Origin: Sphaerolaimus hirsutus
Taxonomy: Eukaryota; Nematoda; Chromadorea; Monhysterida; Sphaerolaimidae
Direction: 5' to 3'
DNA length: 64,000 bases
NCBI GenBank assembly: GCA_964036195.1
Contig: OZ038455.1
Location: 7,333,855 to 7,397,854, forward strand
Shown here: positions 10,069 to 20,149 of the stretch, in pieces
Numbering within the stretch: the stretch's first letter is position 1
Layout: every line of letters begins with the position of its first letter
Translations under genes and position numbers: made by a program
The notes under the pieces: model-generated
The model's input: the letters and a program-made list of their open reading frames with translations, nothing else
What the model was told of the DNA's origin: nothing
The model's database searches: none

Positions 10069-11780
10069 CAGAGTTGTTAGAATACCAGTATTTTTGGAAA
10101 GCGTAAACGTAAGCGTAAATACACTTTCCAAATTTTGAGTATGGATACTGTAAGCGTTAGATATTTTTAAAATACCTAGGAAAGCGTAAAAATAAGCGTG
10201 AGCGTAAAATTTTTGAGAAAGGGCCCCTGCTGTAGAGCATCGGAAAACGCCCTTGCTTTCACCTTTAGATGATATTAGATGTCTTATCAGATGTACATAT
10301 GAACGTGGAGTGATGCATGAGGAAGTGGTGGAAAAGTGCCCTGGCGCCAGCACAGGGGTCTCCAAGATTTTGGCCCTCGCGGGGGCTGGATAGATAGCAA
10401 ATCGCTCCTCCGGAGGGATAGATAGCTGAAAAACTTTCTTGGGCTTGGGTGGGGCCTAGCGGGGGCAAAATATATTGGCTTTTTCAAGGTATAGAAGGCA
10501 GCAAAGGCAAAAATCGCTAAAAATAGGTTAGAAGTAGCAAAAACAGGTTTAAAATGCCTAAAAATAGCTACCGTATTACCTCGAAATACCCCCATGGGGG
10601 TTTATTATTTCGCCAGCAAAATTTGAGGGGGGGGGGGGTTAATTCGAGGGGGGGTTTTATTATTTCGTCAGAAATTTTCGTAAGAATCGCAGTAAATAGT
10701 AGGCATTTACATACCCAAAACAGGTAATAAATGCGTCCAAACAGGATATATTTGGACATAAAGACGTAGATAGCTACACAAACTAGTCTATGTGTAGCTG
10801 CAATGCAAATTAACAGTAATATACATCATGTACATTGCATACATGACGTATTTATTATGTACATGACGTATATCATTCCGAAGGGGGGGGGTATTTCGAG
10901 GGGGGGGGGTTTATTATTTCCCCAGCTCATTTTGAGGGGGTTTAATTCGAGGGGGGGGTTAATTCAAGGGGGGATAATTCGAGGTAATACGGTATATAAC
11001 CATGTATATAGCCAAAGATGGCGATTTTGAAGGTGAAAAACTATAAAACGGAGCAAAAATTAGCGATTTTGAGCGAAAATTGGGGCAAAATTTCCCAAAA
11101 ATAGCTCCGGATAGATAGATAGCTGAGCGATTTGGGGGGGGGGTCTCAGGGGGTATAGTAGCCAAAAATTTATCCTCGGGATAGATAGATAGCTGAGCGG
11201 CCTCCGGGATAGATATATAGCTGGCCGATTTGGAGGGGGGGCAACCCCCCCCCCCCAGCCCCCCTAGGAGACCCCTGCGCCAGCACCAACAAAGGGTGTC
11301 ATGGTGCTTCTGGCACATGGCGCCATTTTTTTCCGGCACCATTGGCAATGGCATTCGAAAAAGCGCCATGGCGGAATCGCGCCATGGGTACCTAGGATCG
11401 AGACCAGGCGAAGCCACATTTTTATGTCAATTTAAAATTTAGCTAAGGGTATTTTGGGTTGTCCTGCAGTAGCCACTAGTGTTATGACATTGTTTATAAC
11501 TTGGTGCATACAGTTGCAATGCTCGGAACGGATGGCTGAATGATTTCACAGTTTTTTTTGTCATGTGTTCTGGTTCACTTTCAATTTTGGTAGTTTTACA
11601 CTTTTTCAAAAGTGTAAAACTGTGCTGTGTGAAATGTTTTTTTACGCTTTTAGTACCCAGGTATTTCGGCCTGGAAAGCGTAATAAAGCGTACGGGTATT
11701 TTATGAAAGCGTAAGCGTAAGTATAAATACCCATTCACCCGGGTATTTCGGGTAAGCGTAAATACACTTTCGCAACTCTG
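10069..11780. mobile_element. hAT-like element (CAGAGTTG ends) with nested insertions
   Basis: The left end CAGAGTTGTTAGAATACC and right end ..CGCAACTCTG are inverses. The octamer CTATGCAG is duplicated on both sides (10061-10068 and 11781-11788). Arrays of GCGTAAGCGTAAATAC are subterminal. The centre contains a TACCGTA element (10569-10994), gatagatagctgag words and a decayed GGCGCC block (about 11275-11395). No transposase frame. Confidence 0.8.
10569..10994. mobile_element. TACCGTA-type element nested in a hAT element
   Basis: The ends are TACCGTATTACCTCGAAATA and CGAGGTAATACGGTA. The interior is nearly the same as that of 8261-8714 (vicinity of GTAGCTGCAATGCAAATTAAC), so the two are recent relatives. 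Runs of up to nine or more G occur near both termini. Confidence 0.75.
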
Positions 11781-11905
11781 CTATGCAGTGAACACTCGCA
11801 CAATGGTTTCGCAATTTTTTTGCCAACATTTTCAACTATTGCAGCAGCAGAAATACCTATGTAAACACTTCAAACAAGACAAAGGCAAATTCTGCGAGTG
11901 GATGA
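11781..11905. repeat. Fragment of a further AChBP-gene upstream region (part 3)
   Basis: CTATGCAGTGAACACTCGCAC onward matches the upstream region of the main gene (GAACACTCGCACAATGGTTTCAC, CAGCAGCAGAAAT, GGCAAATTCTGCGAGTGG). With 9347-9504 and 10039-10068 it rebuilds one uninterrupted ancestral stretch. Confidence 0.65.
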
Positions 11906-11906
11906 T

Positions 11907-12173
11907 GACCGTATTTCCTAGAATTAACCCCCTCCCCTCGAATTGATCCCCCTCGAAATACCCACGGGTATGAGCGACCTTGAAAAATAATACACTCCCC
12001 CTCGGCCTCGAAGTAGCCCCACCCGAAATCACTGTGAAGAGAATATTTACCCAAATATATATGACAAATAGTGTTCCAAAAATGGCCGATTTTGAAAAAA
12101 ATATAATTACCTAAATATAATCTCTGAAAATCTCTCCAAAATGAAAATATAATAAATTAGAAGAAATACGGTA
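11907..12173. repeat. TACCGTA-family element with unlike ends
   Basis: The left end is ACCGTATTTCCTAGAATTAACC with CCCCCTCG words. The right end is AGAAGAAATACGGTA, of the TTCTTCTAA sub-type seen at 48565-49272. The mixture suggests a chimera or a truncated nest. Confidence 0.45.
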
Positions 12174-12545
12174 AATACACATTTGTGTGCAAATCCAAAT
12201 TTCAGTTGTTCAGGAGTACACGTACTTGGATGCACACGATGGGCAAAAATATATCTAAATCACACATAACTCAATACTTATGGGTTTGTCACTCTTGTAG
12301 TTTTGAATGTGACTCTTCAATAGTGATGTGAAAGCGCCATGGCGCTGGCGCCTGGCGCTAGCGCCAAAGCAAAAAGCGCCATGGCGCTTTTGGCGCTTGG
12401 CGCCAAAATGCTGTGGCGCCATTGGCGCTTGGCGCCGTGTTTCCGAAAAGCGCCATGGCGCTTTTGGCGCTTGACGCTACTTTCTAGTGGCGCTACTGGC
12501 GCTTGACGCTACCATTTTTTAAAGCGCCAAAAAAGCGCCAGAGAG

Positions 12546-13338
12546 CAGAGTTGTTAAAATACCGGTATTTTTGGAAAGCGTAAGCGTAAATACACTTTCC
12601 CATTTTTGAGTATGGATACTGTAAGCGTAAGGTATTTTTAAAATACCTAGGAAAGCGTAAAATAAAGCGTAAGCGTAAATTTCTTTTAGAAAGTGCTCTT
12701 GCGTCAGAAAAACCCTTGCTTTCACTATAAGATGAATTTATAAACCATTGTCATTCATATTTTAACATTAAATTAGTACACGGTTGCATACTTAAATTAG
12801 TACACAGTTGCATACTTATTATACATTAAGTTTCTGTATGCATTCACAATTGAGTAAATATGCATACCAGGTGAATATATACTCACATACAAAGGCAAAG
12901 GTAATGCATCCCGGATTCTGTCTGTTTTTGTTCAGTGAACTGTTTCAAAATAAAGCTCTCAGCGACAGTTTTCGCAATCCATTTTCAGCCCCAAAATTCC
13001 TAATCTGAAGCTACGATATTGCTAGACAAGACAAGTTTAGCGAGACATTTGTATTTCAACAGAATTGTGTACATTTGTTTTTAGTGTGATACTGCACACA
13101 CGCAGTCAGTTTTTTGTACGCGTTTTCGTTCATTTCCTTTTTTGTTGTTTTACACTTTTTTAAAGCATGAAACTGGACCGTGTGAAACGTTTTTTACGCT
13201 TTTAGTACTCGGGTAATTCGGCTAGGAAAGCGTAAAAAAGCGTATGGGTATTTTACGAAAGCGTAAGCGTAAGCGTAAGTATAAATACCCATTTACCCGG
13301 GTATTTCGGGTAAGCATAAATACGCTTTCGCAACTCTG
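12546..13338. mobile_element. hAT-like element (CAGAGTTG ends) with GCGTAA arrays
   Basis: The left end CAGAGTTGTTAAAATACC and right end ..CGCAACTCTG are inverses; CCAGAGAG is duplicated (12538-12545 and 13339-13346). The first 150 and last 150 bases are GCGTAAGCGTAAATAC arrays and the middle 450 bases are unrelated AT-rich sequence. No transposase. Confidence 0.85.
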
Positions 13339-13573
13339 CCAGAGAGTGATCATTGCGCGGCGGTGATTGACGCAGCTCGTGGTGCGTGCATGCACTAAAA
13401 CACAATAGTTGTGTGAAAAGAATGTTTATTGAACACATGATGGCAGATTCACGGAGGCTATCAAATTAAAATCGATTAAAACTTTCCAAATGCAGTGTTA
13501 TGTGTGAAATATTTTACATGCTAAAAGGTACAAACCACGTAGTAAATCGCTGAAATTTTTTTCGGTTTATAAA

Positions 13574-14037
13574 TACCGTATTTCCTCGAAATACCCCCCG
13601 GGGGGTGATTGTTTCATAGTGGTCCCGAGAGGGGGGGGGGTCAAACGAGGGGGGGGGGGGGGTATTTCGAGGGGGGGGGGGTTATTATTTCACAAGAAAA
13701 TTTTTGAAAACCAAGTACGAAATTGTCGTCTGAAACGTACGCAGACGTCGAAAAATGCAACAAAAACCGCCATTTATAAGGTTCTGTAGACTAATATTAG
13801 TATGTAGATGGTATGTACACTGTTCTAACGTGATTCCGACATTGTTTTAACGTGTGTTCTGCACTACGCAGAACACAAACTGCCATATTTGTGATGTACG
13901 TTCTCTTTACACTCAATTTGGGGGGGGTATTTCGAGGGGGGGGGGTGATTGTTTCATAGTGGTCTCGAAAGGGGGGGGGGTCAAACGAGGGGGGGGGGTA
14001 TTTCGAGGGGGGGGGGGTATTTCGAGGAAATACGGTA
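13574..14037. mobile_element. TACCGTA-type element with very long G tracts
   Basis: The ends TACCGTATTTCCTCGAAATAC and GTATTTCGAGGAAATACGGTA are perfect inverses. Blocks of 9-13 G separated by TATTTCGA or TCAAACGA occur at both sides. The interior is shared with 37031-37464 (GACGTCGAAAAATGCAAC, ATTTATAAGGTTCTGTAGAC). Confidence 0.8.
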
Positions 14038-14096
14038 TTTGATCTGAGTTGACCCTGATTTCAAAATCACAAGTAAAAATCAGTTAAAACCCAGGT

Positions 14097-14302
14097 GCCA
14101 GTTCCGCAAAATGAGAAGTGAAATGGCAATGCGAAGCAAAAGCGCAAAGGCTAAGTGAAATGGCAAGTGAATTGGCAAGTGAAACGGCAAAAGCGAAGAG
14201 AAATTACTTTTTCTTGTTTTACTTCACTTTTGCCAATTCACTTGCCATTTCACTTTGCCTTTGCGCTTTTACTTCTCACTTCTCATTTTACGGAACTGGC
14301 CC
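14097..14302. repeat. Foldback of GAAGTGAAATGGCAA type
   Basis: The left arm GGTGCCAGTTCCGCAAAATG and right arm (CATTTTACGGAACTGGCC) are inverses, with stems of AAGTGAAATGGCAAGTGAATTGG words. It resembles the CTGTAAA foldbacks in having GGTGCCA-like ends and a simple-word stem, but the word is different. Confidence 0.65.
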
Positions 14303-14839
14303 CAGGTCAATATCATTCCTATGGTTGAGGAGTTGAGCATGAAAACTTATTAATTTCCATTTAACAGTTTTTGTGTTTTGACAGGCAACACAAGTTATCG
14401 AACGTGAAGAAAGGGGTACTACTGCGTGTCTCACCTGTACCATTAAAAGCAAAATCATTTTGGCGCTGGCGCCATTGGCGCTTGGCGCCATGGGCTACTG
14501 GCGCCTATGGCGCTTGGCGCTAAGGCTCGGGAAAGCGCCATCGCGCTTTTGGCGCTTGGCGCCAATATGCTGTGGCGCCTTTGGCCCTTGGCGCTAAGAT
14601 TTGAAAAGCGCGATGGTGCTTTTGGCGCTTGGCGCCAAAAGTCTGGCGCTTTTCGCATCACTACTCTTCAATTAATTCCGTAGTTAGTGTAGACTGTATT
14701 TCTTTAAATCCTTCGCACACCATTGTAACTGTGCGAGGTGTTTCAGTGATATCGGTCTGGGATGTTATTTGTGATTATGACACTGATAAAAATACTCCCA
14801 TTTGATTTGCCGTTCTTGGTCATCGAGGCGTCACTGGCC

Positions 14840-15150
14840 TATTGCACATAAATAAAATACTTTTACGGTAAATTTGCCCCGGTACGAGTGGGCATGTTGC
14901 TTGTGCGGGGATTGAATGTTTTTAGACTTGGCAGCCGGCCAAAACAGCGATATGGATACAGCCGTCTGCACACATATCACATGAAGTGTAACTAGTGTGT
15001 CGGCCGCCATAAGAGACAATTTCCAGTCGCCTAATTGTATTCCGCGGCCATTATCGGTGACACGGATGGAAATCCTGCGTATTTTACTCTAATTCTAACA
15101 ATATCTAATTGTCTACAACAGTATCCAATACAAACTTGGACGTGGGCCAA
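14840..15150 (-). pseudogene. Decayed coding relic, paralogous to 60123-60461
   Basis: On the minus strand a frame reads ..RISIRVTDNGRG..LGDWKLSLMAADTL.., matching EIHVRVTDN..FSDRKWTLMAAYTL at 60 kb. Both are preceded by a shared GPRPSLY stretch. Several stops lie upstream in this copy. The VxVTDNxG..W.L pattern vaguely recalls proteins of virus-like self-synthesising transposons, but I cannot assign a family. It is best described as two decayed copies of one unidentified coding repeat. Confidence 0.4.
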
Positions 15151-15364
15151 GTCTAAATACGTGCAACGACACTGTCTGTCGTTCACAATCTGAGAGTGTA
15201 CGAAAAAGGCGGCGCCTCTTTGACGTTTTTACTGGGGGTTTCTTTGTTCCAAACTTTTGAGAGCCGCGCATCTACGGATTTCAATTTGTCGTAACGTCGC
15301 CAACAAAGTATCAGAACTTCCTAAGTCTGCGTAATATCTGTAAAAATGTCAAAGAGTAGGTACA

Positions 15365-15697
15365 TACCATATTTGCTTGAATAATCCCCCTGGGGGATTA
15401 TTATTTTGTCAGACATTTTTGAGGGGGGAACTAATCGAGGGGGGAATTATTCAAGGGGGGGGGGAATTATTATTTTGTCAACAATTTCAACCATGTTTCT
15501 ATCAACTCATTTGATGAAAAATGCTTTACTCACACAAAAACGTGTCATTTTTGTTCAAATTGGGCACAATAAATTGAGCAAATCTCTTAAGGGAGGGATT
15601 ATTTGAGGGGGGGAATTATTTTTTCCTCACTCGTCTTACAGGGGAATATTCGAGGGGGGAATTATTCAAGGGGGGAACTATTCAAGGAAATACGGTA
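15365..15697. mobile_element. TACCGTA-family element, TTGAATAATCCCCC sub-type
   Basis: The ends are TACCATATTTGCTTGAATAATC and ..CTATTCAAGGAAATACGGTA. The interior shares AAATTGGGCACAATAAATTG-like sequence with 49944-50276, 50821-51152 and 51256-51535. Poly-G tracts are present near both ends. Confidence 0.7.
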
Positions 15698-16232
15698 TTT
15701 CGTTGGCCATTTTATGACGATTTATTTTCCCGTTCTTGTCGTATTTGGCTCCGCCTTAATGTACCTTTTTCAATAAAATAAAATTCGAATTTTTTGCTTT
15801 CTTTTAGGATACACAGGGTATTTCATTCCTCTAGTCTCTGGATTTAGCTCAGTTGGGCAATTTGCCAAACCTCAAAAGTGGGCTCTTTATAGGCTCTTTA
15901 TAAAGTACGTTAGTATTTCGAAATATTTTATCGTTTTGACAGTCGTTTGCGGTCTTTGGTACGAATGTGTTACGAATGTTATGATAGCCAAATGCGGAAA
16001 AATAGCTGAATCTGGTGAAGTTTTTTGCGAGGATCGTCAAAATTTTGGAAATTCGGTTGCTTCGTGGAAATTTTGCGTTTCTTCGTCGATTCTTTTGGTT
16101 CCTTCAGCGAGAAATATCAAGGTGAATCTTAATTGGAATCGTTTTTGCTCGTTTTTAGCTCATTTAGCTCAATTATCTGAATGCAATCGTTTTTGCTCCT
16201 GATTTAGCTGAATTGCGAATTTTTTCACGCAG
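15698..16232. other. Gene-free stretch ending in a splice-acceptor-like site
   Basis: AT-rich, with two near-repeats of ATCGTTTTTGCTC..TTTAGCT (16138-16205). It ends TTTTTTCACGCAG directly before the ATG at 16233, which looks like an intron end. Confidence 0.35.
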
Positions 16233-16544
16233 ATGTCGCAAAAACCGAAGCCTAGGTCTCCGAAAACGCCGCCGGTTGTCGAGAAAGCGCGCCCGTGGCA
16301 GCAACGTACAGCCGCGTACCGTGCGGAGCAATGTCGTCAGGGTGCGTCGCTTGCCTTGCTTGAGGCTTCGTGGGCGACGTCGGAACTCTACCGTGACGCG
16401 GCCACTGCGAGAGCGGCGCACTTGGCGGCGCGTGCGTCTGAGTTGATGCCGCTGCGGGTGATGGTGGAGCTGCTGCCGCAGAAGGATGTCGACGCCCTAG
16501 TTGAAGCTGGTCGCGTTGTGGTCGATGAAAACAAAATTTTCAAG
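16233..16544 (+). CDS. GC-rich candidate exon of an unrecognised protein
   Basis: A 104-codon open stretch starting ATGTCGCAAAAACCG directly after TTTTTTCACGCAG (acceptor-like) and ending ..TTTTCAAG before GTTGGT (donor-like), phase 0. Base composition jumps from the AT-rich surroundings to clearly GC-rich, with third positions mostly G/C. The protein has a basic Pro-rich start (MSQKPKPRSPKTPP), then an Ala/Arg-rich region likely to form helices and ..LLPQKDVDALVEAGRVVVDENKIFK. No family recognised. Composition and clean borders favour a real exon or a recent arrival; an antisense frame also stays open because of the GC content. Confidence 0.5.
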
Positions 16545-16603
16545 GTTGGTTGTTTCATTCTTTTTTTTACCCCGATCGTTTCTTTAAGAATGTTTAGGAC
16601 TTT

Positions 16604-16713
16604 TCTAGGGGCGCCCTCAAACTTTTCTAGCGGCGCCCGCAAACTTTTCTAGCGGCGCCCGCATACTTTTCTAGCGGCGCCCGCAAACTTTTCTAGCGGC
16701 GCCCGCAAACTTT
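16604..16713. repeat. 22-bp tandem repeat next to an assembly gap
   Basis: Five copies of CTTTTCTAGCGGCGCCCGCAAA with few changes (first copy ..GGGGCGCCCTCAAA) run straight into the N block, so the array length is unknown. Confidence 0.9.
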
Positions 16714-16913
16714 NNNNNNNNNNNNNNNNNNNNNNNNNNNNNNNNNNNNNNNNNNNNNNNNNNNNNNNNNNNNNNNNNNNNNNNNNNNNNNNNNNNNNNN
16801 NNNNNNNNNNNNNNNNNNNNNNNNNNNNNNNNNNNNNNNNNNNNNNNNNNNNNNNNNNNNNNNNNNNNNNNNNNNNNNNNNNNNNNNNNNNNNNNNNNNN
16901 NNNNNNNNNNNNN
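16714..16913. other. Assembly gap (200 N)
   Basis: Exactly 200 undetermined bases, probably a fixed-size placeholder for a collapsed tandem array. Confidence 0.99.
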
Positions 16914-17135
16914 TTTTCAGCTATTTTAAGTACTATATGCTCTTGTATACCCATTTTGAGCTATTTTACACGTACTTTTAGCGATTTTTCTCCCTTTTCT
17001 TCCTTCTATGCCCCGATAAAGCCTATATATCGAACCACCACACCCCCCCCCCCCCCGCAACCCCCCCCCCCCAATCCCCCCAGAAAATTTTTCAGCTATC
17101 TAACCCTCCTGAGGAGCAATTTGCTATCTATCCAA

Positions 17136-18045
17136 CAGAGTTGTGCAAATACTGGTATTTTTGGAAAACGTAAACGTAAACGTAAATACCTTTTACAAAT
17201 CAAAAGTATAAATACTAAAACGTAAGGTATTTTTAAAATACCGAGGAATACGTAAAAAAAACGTAAACGTAAAATTTTCACACACAGTATTTGCCATTGT
17301 TCTTTGGAAAATACCATTATTTTCACCTTTAGATGGTTCAATCGCTCCATCTGCACCAGTTTCTGTTGTAAGTGTGGCCAAATTCAACTACGCTGCTGAT
17401 TCTGGGGGAGTCCCAGAACCCTGTAAAATGTCAAAAGGCATGCGAAGTGTCTAAAGACATGCTATATGCCCTGGAAGGTGGCAAACCTTTGCCATTTTGC
17501 TGGGCATTTTACATGAGTTTTGACATTTGCATGAAATTTTACATTTTACAGGGCATCCTACAGAGTCTTGGATTGGCACCAGAACTTGCACTCGCCCTGC
17601 CAATTTCAAAACATGTGCTACTCACAGTTGTTGCAAGTGGAGTCGTCAGAATTCATCACAAAAAAATTAATAAACGCAAGGCTACACAAACAAACAAAAA
17701 GGTTTCTGTGTTCAGCATTTGAACACATTTATGAATATGTACCCAGTATTCCATGTGTAAGTGCAAGCGTGCAGTCACTTTTATCATCCACTGTTTTTTG
17801 TATGTATACCTACATGTTACATTTATGCAAAAACAAGAATATTGTTGGCTGCAGGTGGTGCGGCCCATTTGAAGACGTGTGAACGATCACAAGTTTTTTA
17901 CGTTTTCCCTAGTACCCGGGTATTTTGGTCAGGAAAACGTAACAAAACGTAATGGTATTTTAGGAAAACGTAAACGTAAACGTAAGTATAAATACCCGAA
18001 TAACCGGGTATTTCGGGTAAACGTAAATACGTTTTTCCAACTCTG
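17136..18045. mobile_element. hAT-like element (CAGAGTTG ends) with nested foldback
   Basis: The left end CAGAGTTGTGCAAATACTGG and right end ..TTTTTCCAACTCTG are inverses; CTATCCAA is duplicated (17128-17135 and 18046-18053). Subterminal arrays use AAACGTAAACGTAAATAC, a one-base variant of the GCGTAA word. A CTGTAAA foldback (17405-17585) sits in the middle. Confidence 0.85.
17405..17585. repeat. CTGTAAA foldback
   Basis: The left arm GAGTCCCAGAACCCTGTAAAATG is paired with a right arm ending ..TACAGAGTCTTGGATTGGCACC. Same family as 6281-6465. Confidence 0.65.
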
Positions 18046-18260
18046 CTATCCAACCACTCGGAGGGTCAAAATTCAAGATACCCCTGTTTGAAATGTACTA
18101 ATGTTTTGAAATGTACACTAAAAATAGTATATAGGTAGGTATATAAGTATCAAATAAATATAAGTAACCCCCTCAAAAAACATCAACGCAGAGAAAACTG
18201 GTGAAAAATAAACCCCCTGGGTGGTAATTTGAGGAAACACAGTAAGTCACTAGCACTCAC

Positions 18261-18305
18261 TTGTGTCTCCCACATTCGAAGGTGAAGCTTGTTAGTCTTT
18301 GTGCA
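18261..18305 (-). CDS. Exon 2 of AChBP-like gene copy B (45 nt)
   Basis: The minus-strand exon follows ..CATTCGCAG and ends at a consensus GTGAGT donor. It encodes CTKTNKLHLRMWETQ and has the 45-nt length of the conserved nicotinic receptor exon. Unlike copies A and C it uses GT, not GC. No 110-nt exon was found at lower coordinates; a hAT element (17136-18045) and the gap lie there. Confidence 0.75.
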
Positions 18306-18379
18306 CTGCGAATGGTATCAGTCAATCAAACTGTAATCAGAATTTCATTTGGTACCAAAAAAATACAATAAGAGCATAC

Positions 18380-18553
18380 AAAATCAAAGCCAAGTGGACT
18401 ATAACTGATGGTGACGTTTATAGAATCAGAATTTTTTGTCACAGGCCGTGCATTTATGCTGCCATATTGGGACAGTAAATCCACTTGTAGACGTTTTTCA
18501 TCGAACTTAGCAGTTGCTAAAGGAATTAGACAAAATAGTAGTATTTTTATCAT
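18380..18553 (-). CDS. Exon 1 of AChBP-like gene copy B: signal peptide and N-terminal helix
   Basis: Starts at 18553; 58 codons ending ..SPLGFDF before a GTATGC donor. Residues 1-15 form a hydrophobic signal peptide (MIKILLFCLIPLATA). Residues 17-37 are the nicotinic N-terminal helix (FDEKRLQVDLLSQYGS..RP), followed by ..SINVTISY with an N-glycosylation site. It has the same length and donor position as copies A and C, with many mostly conservative differences, so it is an older paralogue. The rest of the gene is not visible here, so function is uncertain. Confidence 0.75.
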
Positions 18554-18778
18554 GTTGTTGTTGTTTTTGTGTGGAAGTGTTTAGTAAAAATTACTCTATG
18601 GGCATTATATCTGTCATGTTCATGTATTTATATATGGACTTTTGCTAGCTAACATTTTTGGGATATTGACGTATTGTTTTTCACAAAAGCACCCATCTAT
18701 CATATTTCACAGTTTTCAATATAAACATTTATAGCCTGTTTCTGGCACATTCATGTGTTTGATTGTGGGCACACAAGC

Positions 18779-18884
18779 TACCATATTACCTCGAATTAAC
18801 CCCCCCCCCTTGAATTAACCCCCCCCTCGAAATACCCCCCTATAAATAATAAACCCCCTCAGGGTATTTCGTGGTAATACGGTA
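18779..18884. mobile_element. Minimal TACCGTA-type element (106 bp)
   Basis: TACCATATTACCTCGAATTAAC and ..GTATTTCGTGGTAATACGGTA are inverses with little but C runs between. This shows how small a copy can be. Confidence 0.7.
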
Positions 18885-18924
18885 CTTTTCATGGTTCCTT
18901 TTTGAAAACTCAATTGAAAACTGA

Positions 18925-19548
18925 GTGGCGATGCATCGCCGATCACTATTCAGAATTTGTAAATTTTGTATACAGTATTTCCTCCCACTAGGTTTAGAAG
19001 TGTGGTATAAAACTGGTAAAAACAGAATGGCTGTCCGGCAGCTAATGGCGTGTGCTTTTTTTCCTGTGGATGAAGTTTGGAATTGGTATAGGGATGATTT
19101 TCCACATCAATTGCCTGATATTATTTCCGCTACTTCCACTCCTAAACAAATGGTGTTGTTTACGAAATTGCTGGGGTATTTTGAAAATTATTGGTTGCCA
19201 GCTGAAAAATTGGGCCAGTAGAATATGTTTAACGTAAGACGGCGGACTAACAATAATGTTGAGGGTTGGCATTCCGGTTTTGTGAAAAAAGTTGGTTACA
19301 GTGGGCCCAAACTGAGTTTCAACAAGTTTTTGAAAGTGTTGCATGATTATCAGGCTGATACTGTGACTATTCGGAATAAGATTGATAATGGTACTTACAC
19401 TGTGCGGAAAAATGCTATTTATGCAAAATTGGATAAACGTATTAGGGATTTGACTGTTGAATACACTAATGGTGATAGGACCAGGGCCAGTTTTGTAAAA
19501 GCGGTTGCATTTTTAATGGCTGAATCTAAAGGTTTTGTAGCTTTGTGA
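18925..19548 (+). pseudogene. MULE-type transposase C-terminal fragment with one in-frame stop
   Basis: One reading frame is open from 18925 to 19548 except for TAG at 19219-19221. Before the stop it reads ..VWYKTGKNRMAVRQLMACAFFPVDEVW.., the usual MALAFVP-like segment of MULE/FLYWCH-type proteins. After it comes RRRTNNNVEGWHSGFVKKVG, the family's RTNNxxEGWH signature, then a Lys/Arg-rich tail ending ..FVAL and TGA. In relatives a Trp-Asn pair precedes this signature, so TAG probably replaces TGG. The catalytic N-terminal part is absent; a TACCGTA element lies just upstream. AATAAA occurs about 120 bases after the end. Confidence 0.6.
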
Positions 19549-19919
19549 AGTATTTATTTGATGCAGTATTTTTTGATGACTAATTTTTATTGAAAAATAT
19601 TGACTTGACTATTGATCTGTTATTAACATGTTTACGACCTATAATTGACCTGACTAAATACATGAATCAATAAAAATAATTTTACAACTTGATGTATCTC
19701 CACCTATACAATTTCGAGAGAACTGCACGCTAAGGATGCTTCAATGCAAAAGATAGGAGGCACAATCACAGGCCTCATTGTGCCCGATTCGTGTGTGTTT
19801 TTGCACACAATGCAGTCACTATTTATTAGTACAAATGCCCTTTACAAACACGATCCACAATCTTGACAAACAGGGTTAGTAGATGGCAAAGTTGCTTCCC
19901 AAGAATGCAATTGCACATG

Positions 19920-20149
19920 TATAGGGGGTTGACTTGAGTTTTTAGGGGCTGAGTTTACAATTCAGGGTTGAGTTGATGGGTGTTGATAAATTAGAGTTGA
20001 GTTGACAGAAGTTTAAAGATAAGGGGCTGTTGACACAAGTTTAAAAATTAGAGGCTGAGTTTATGGGAGTTGAGTTGATGGGTGTTTGCCAAATTAGGGG
20101 CTGAGTTTATGGGAGTTAACAATAACATTACCATAATCCTTAAGTGAGG
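19920..20149. repeat. Irregular GAGTTTATGGGAGTTGAGTT repeats
   Basis: Degenerate repeats of GGGGCTGAGTTTATGGGAGTT with TTGATGGGTGTTT interruptions. The same word returns as a regular 30-bp array at 22641-23039, so the 20150-22640 satellite appears to sit inside this minisatellite. Confidence 0.7.

Larger units (their letters stand above)
12321..14663. mobile_element. hAT-like element with GGCGCC arrays, expanded by nested insertions
   Basis: The left end TAGTGATGTGAAAGCGCC (12321) and right end GGCGCTTTTCGCATCACTA (to 14663) carry the duplicated octamer CTCTTCAA (12313-12320 and 14664-14671). GGCGCC arrays occupy both termini (about 12340-12540 and 14459-14650). Between them lie a CAGAGTTG hAT (12546-13338), a TACCGTA element (13574-14037) and a foldback (14097-14302). 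The order of insertion is readable. Confidence 0.85.
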
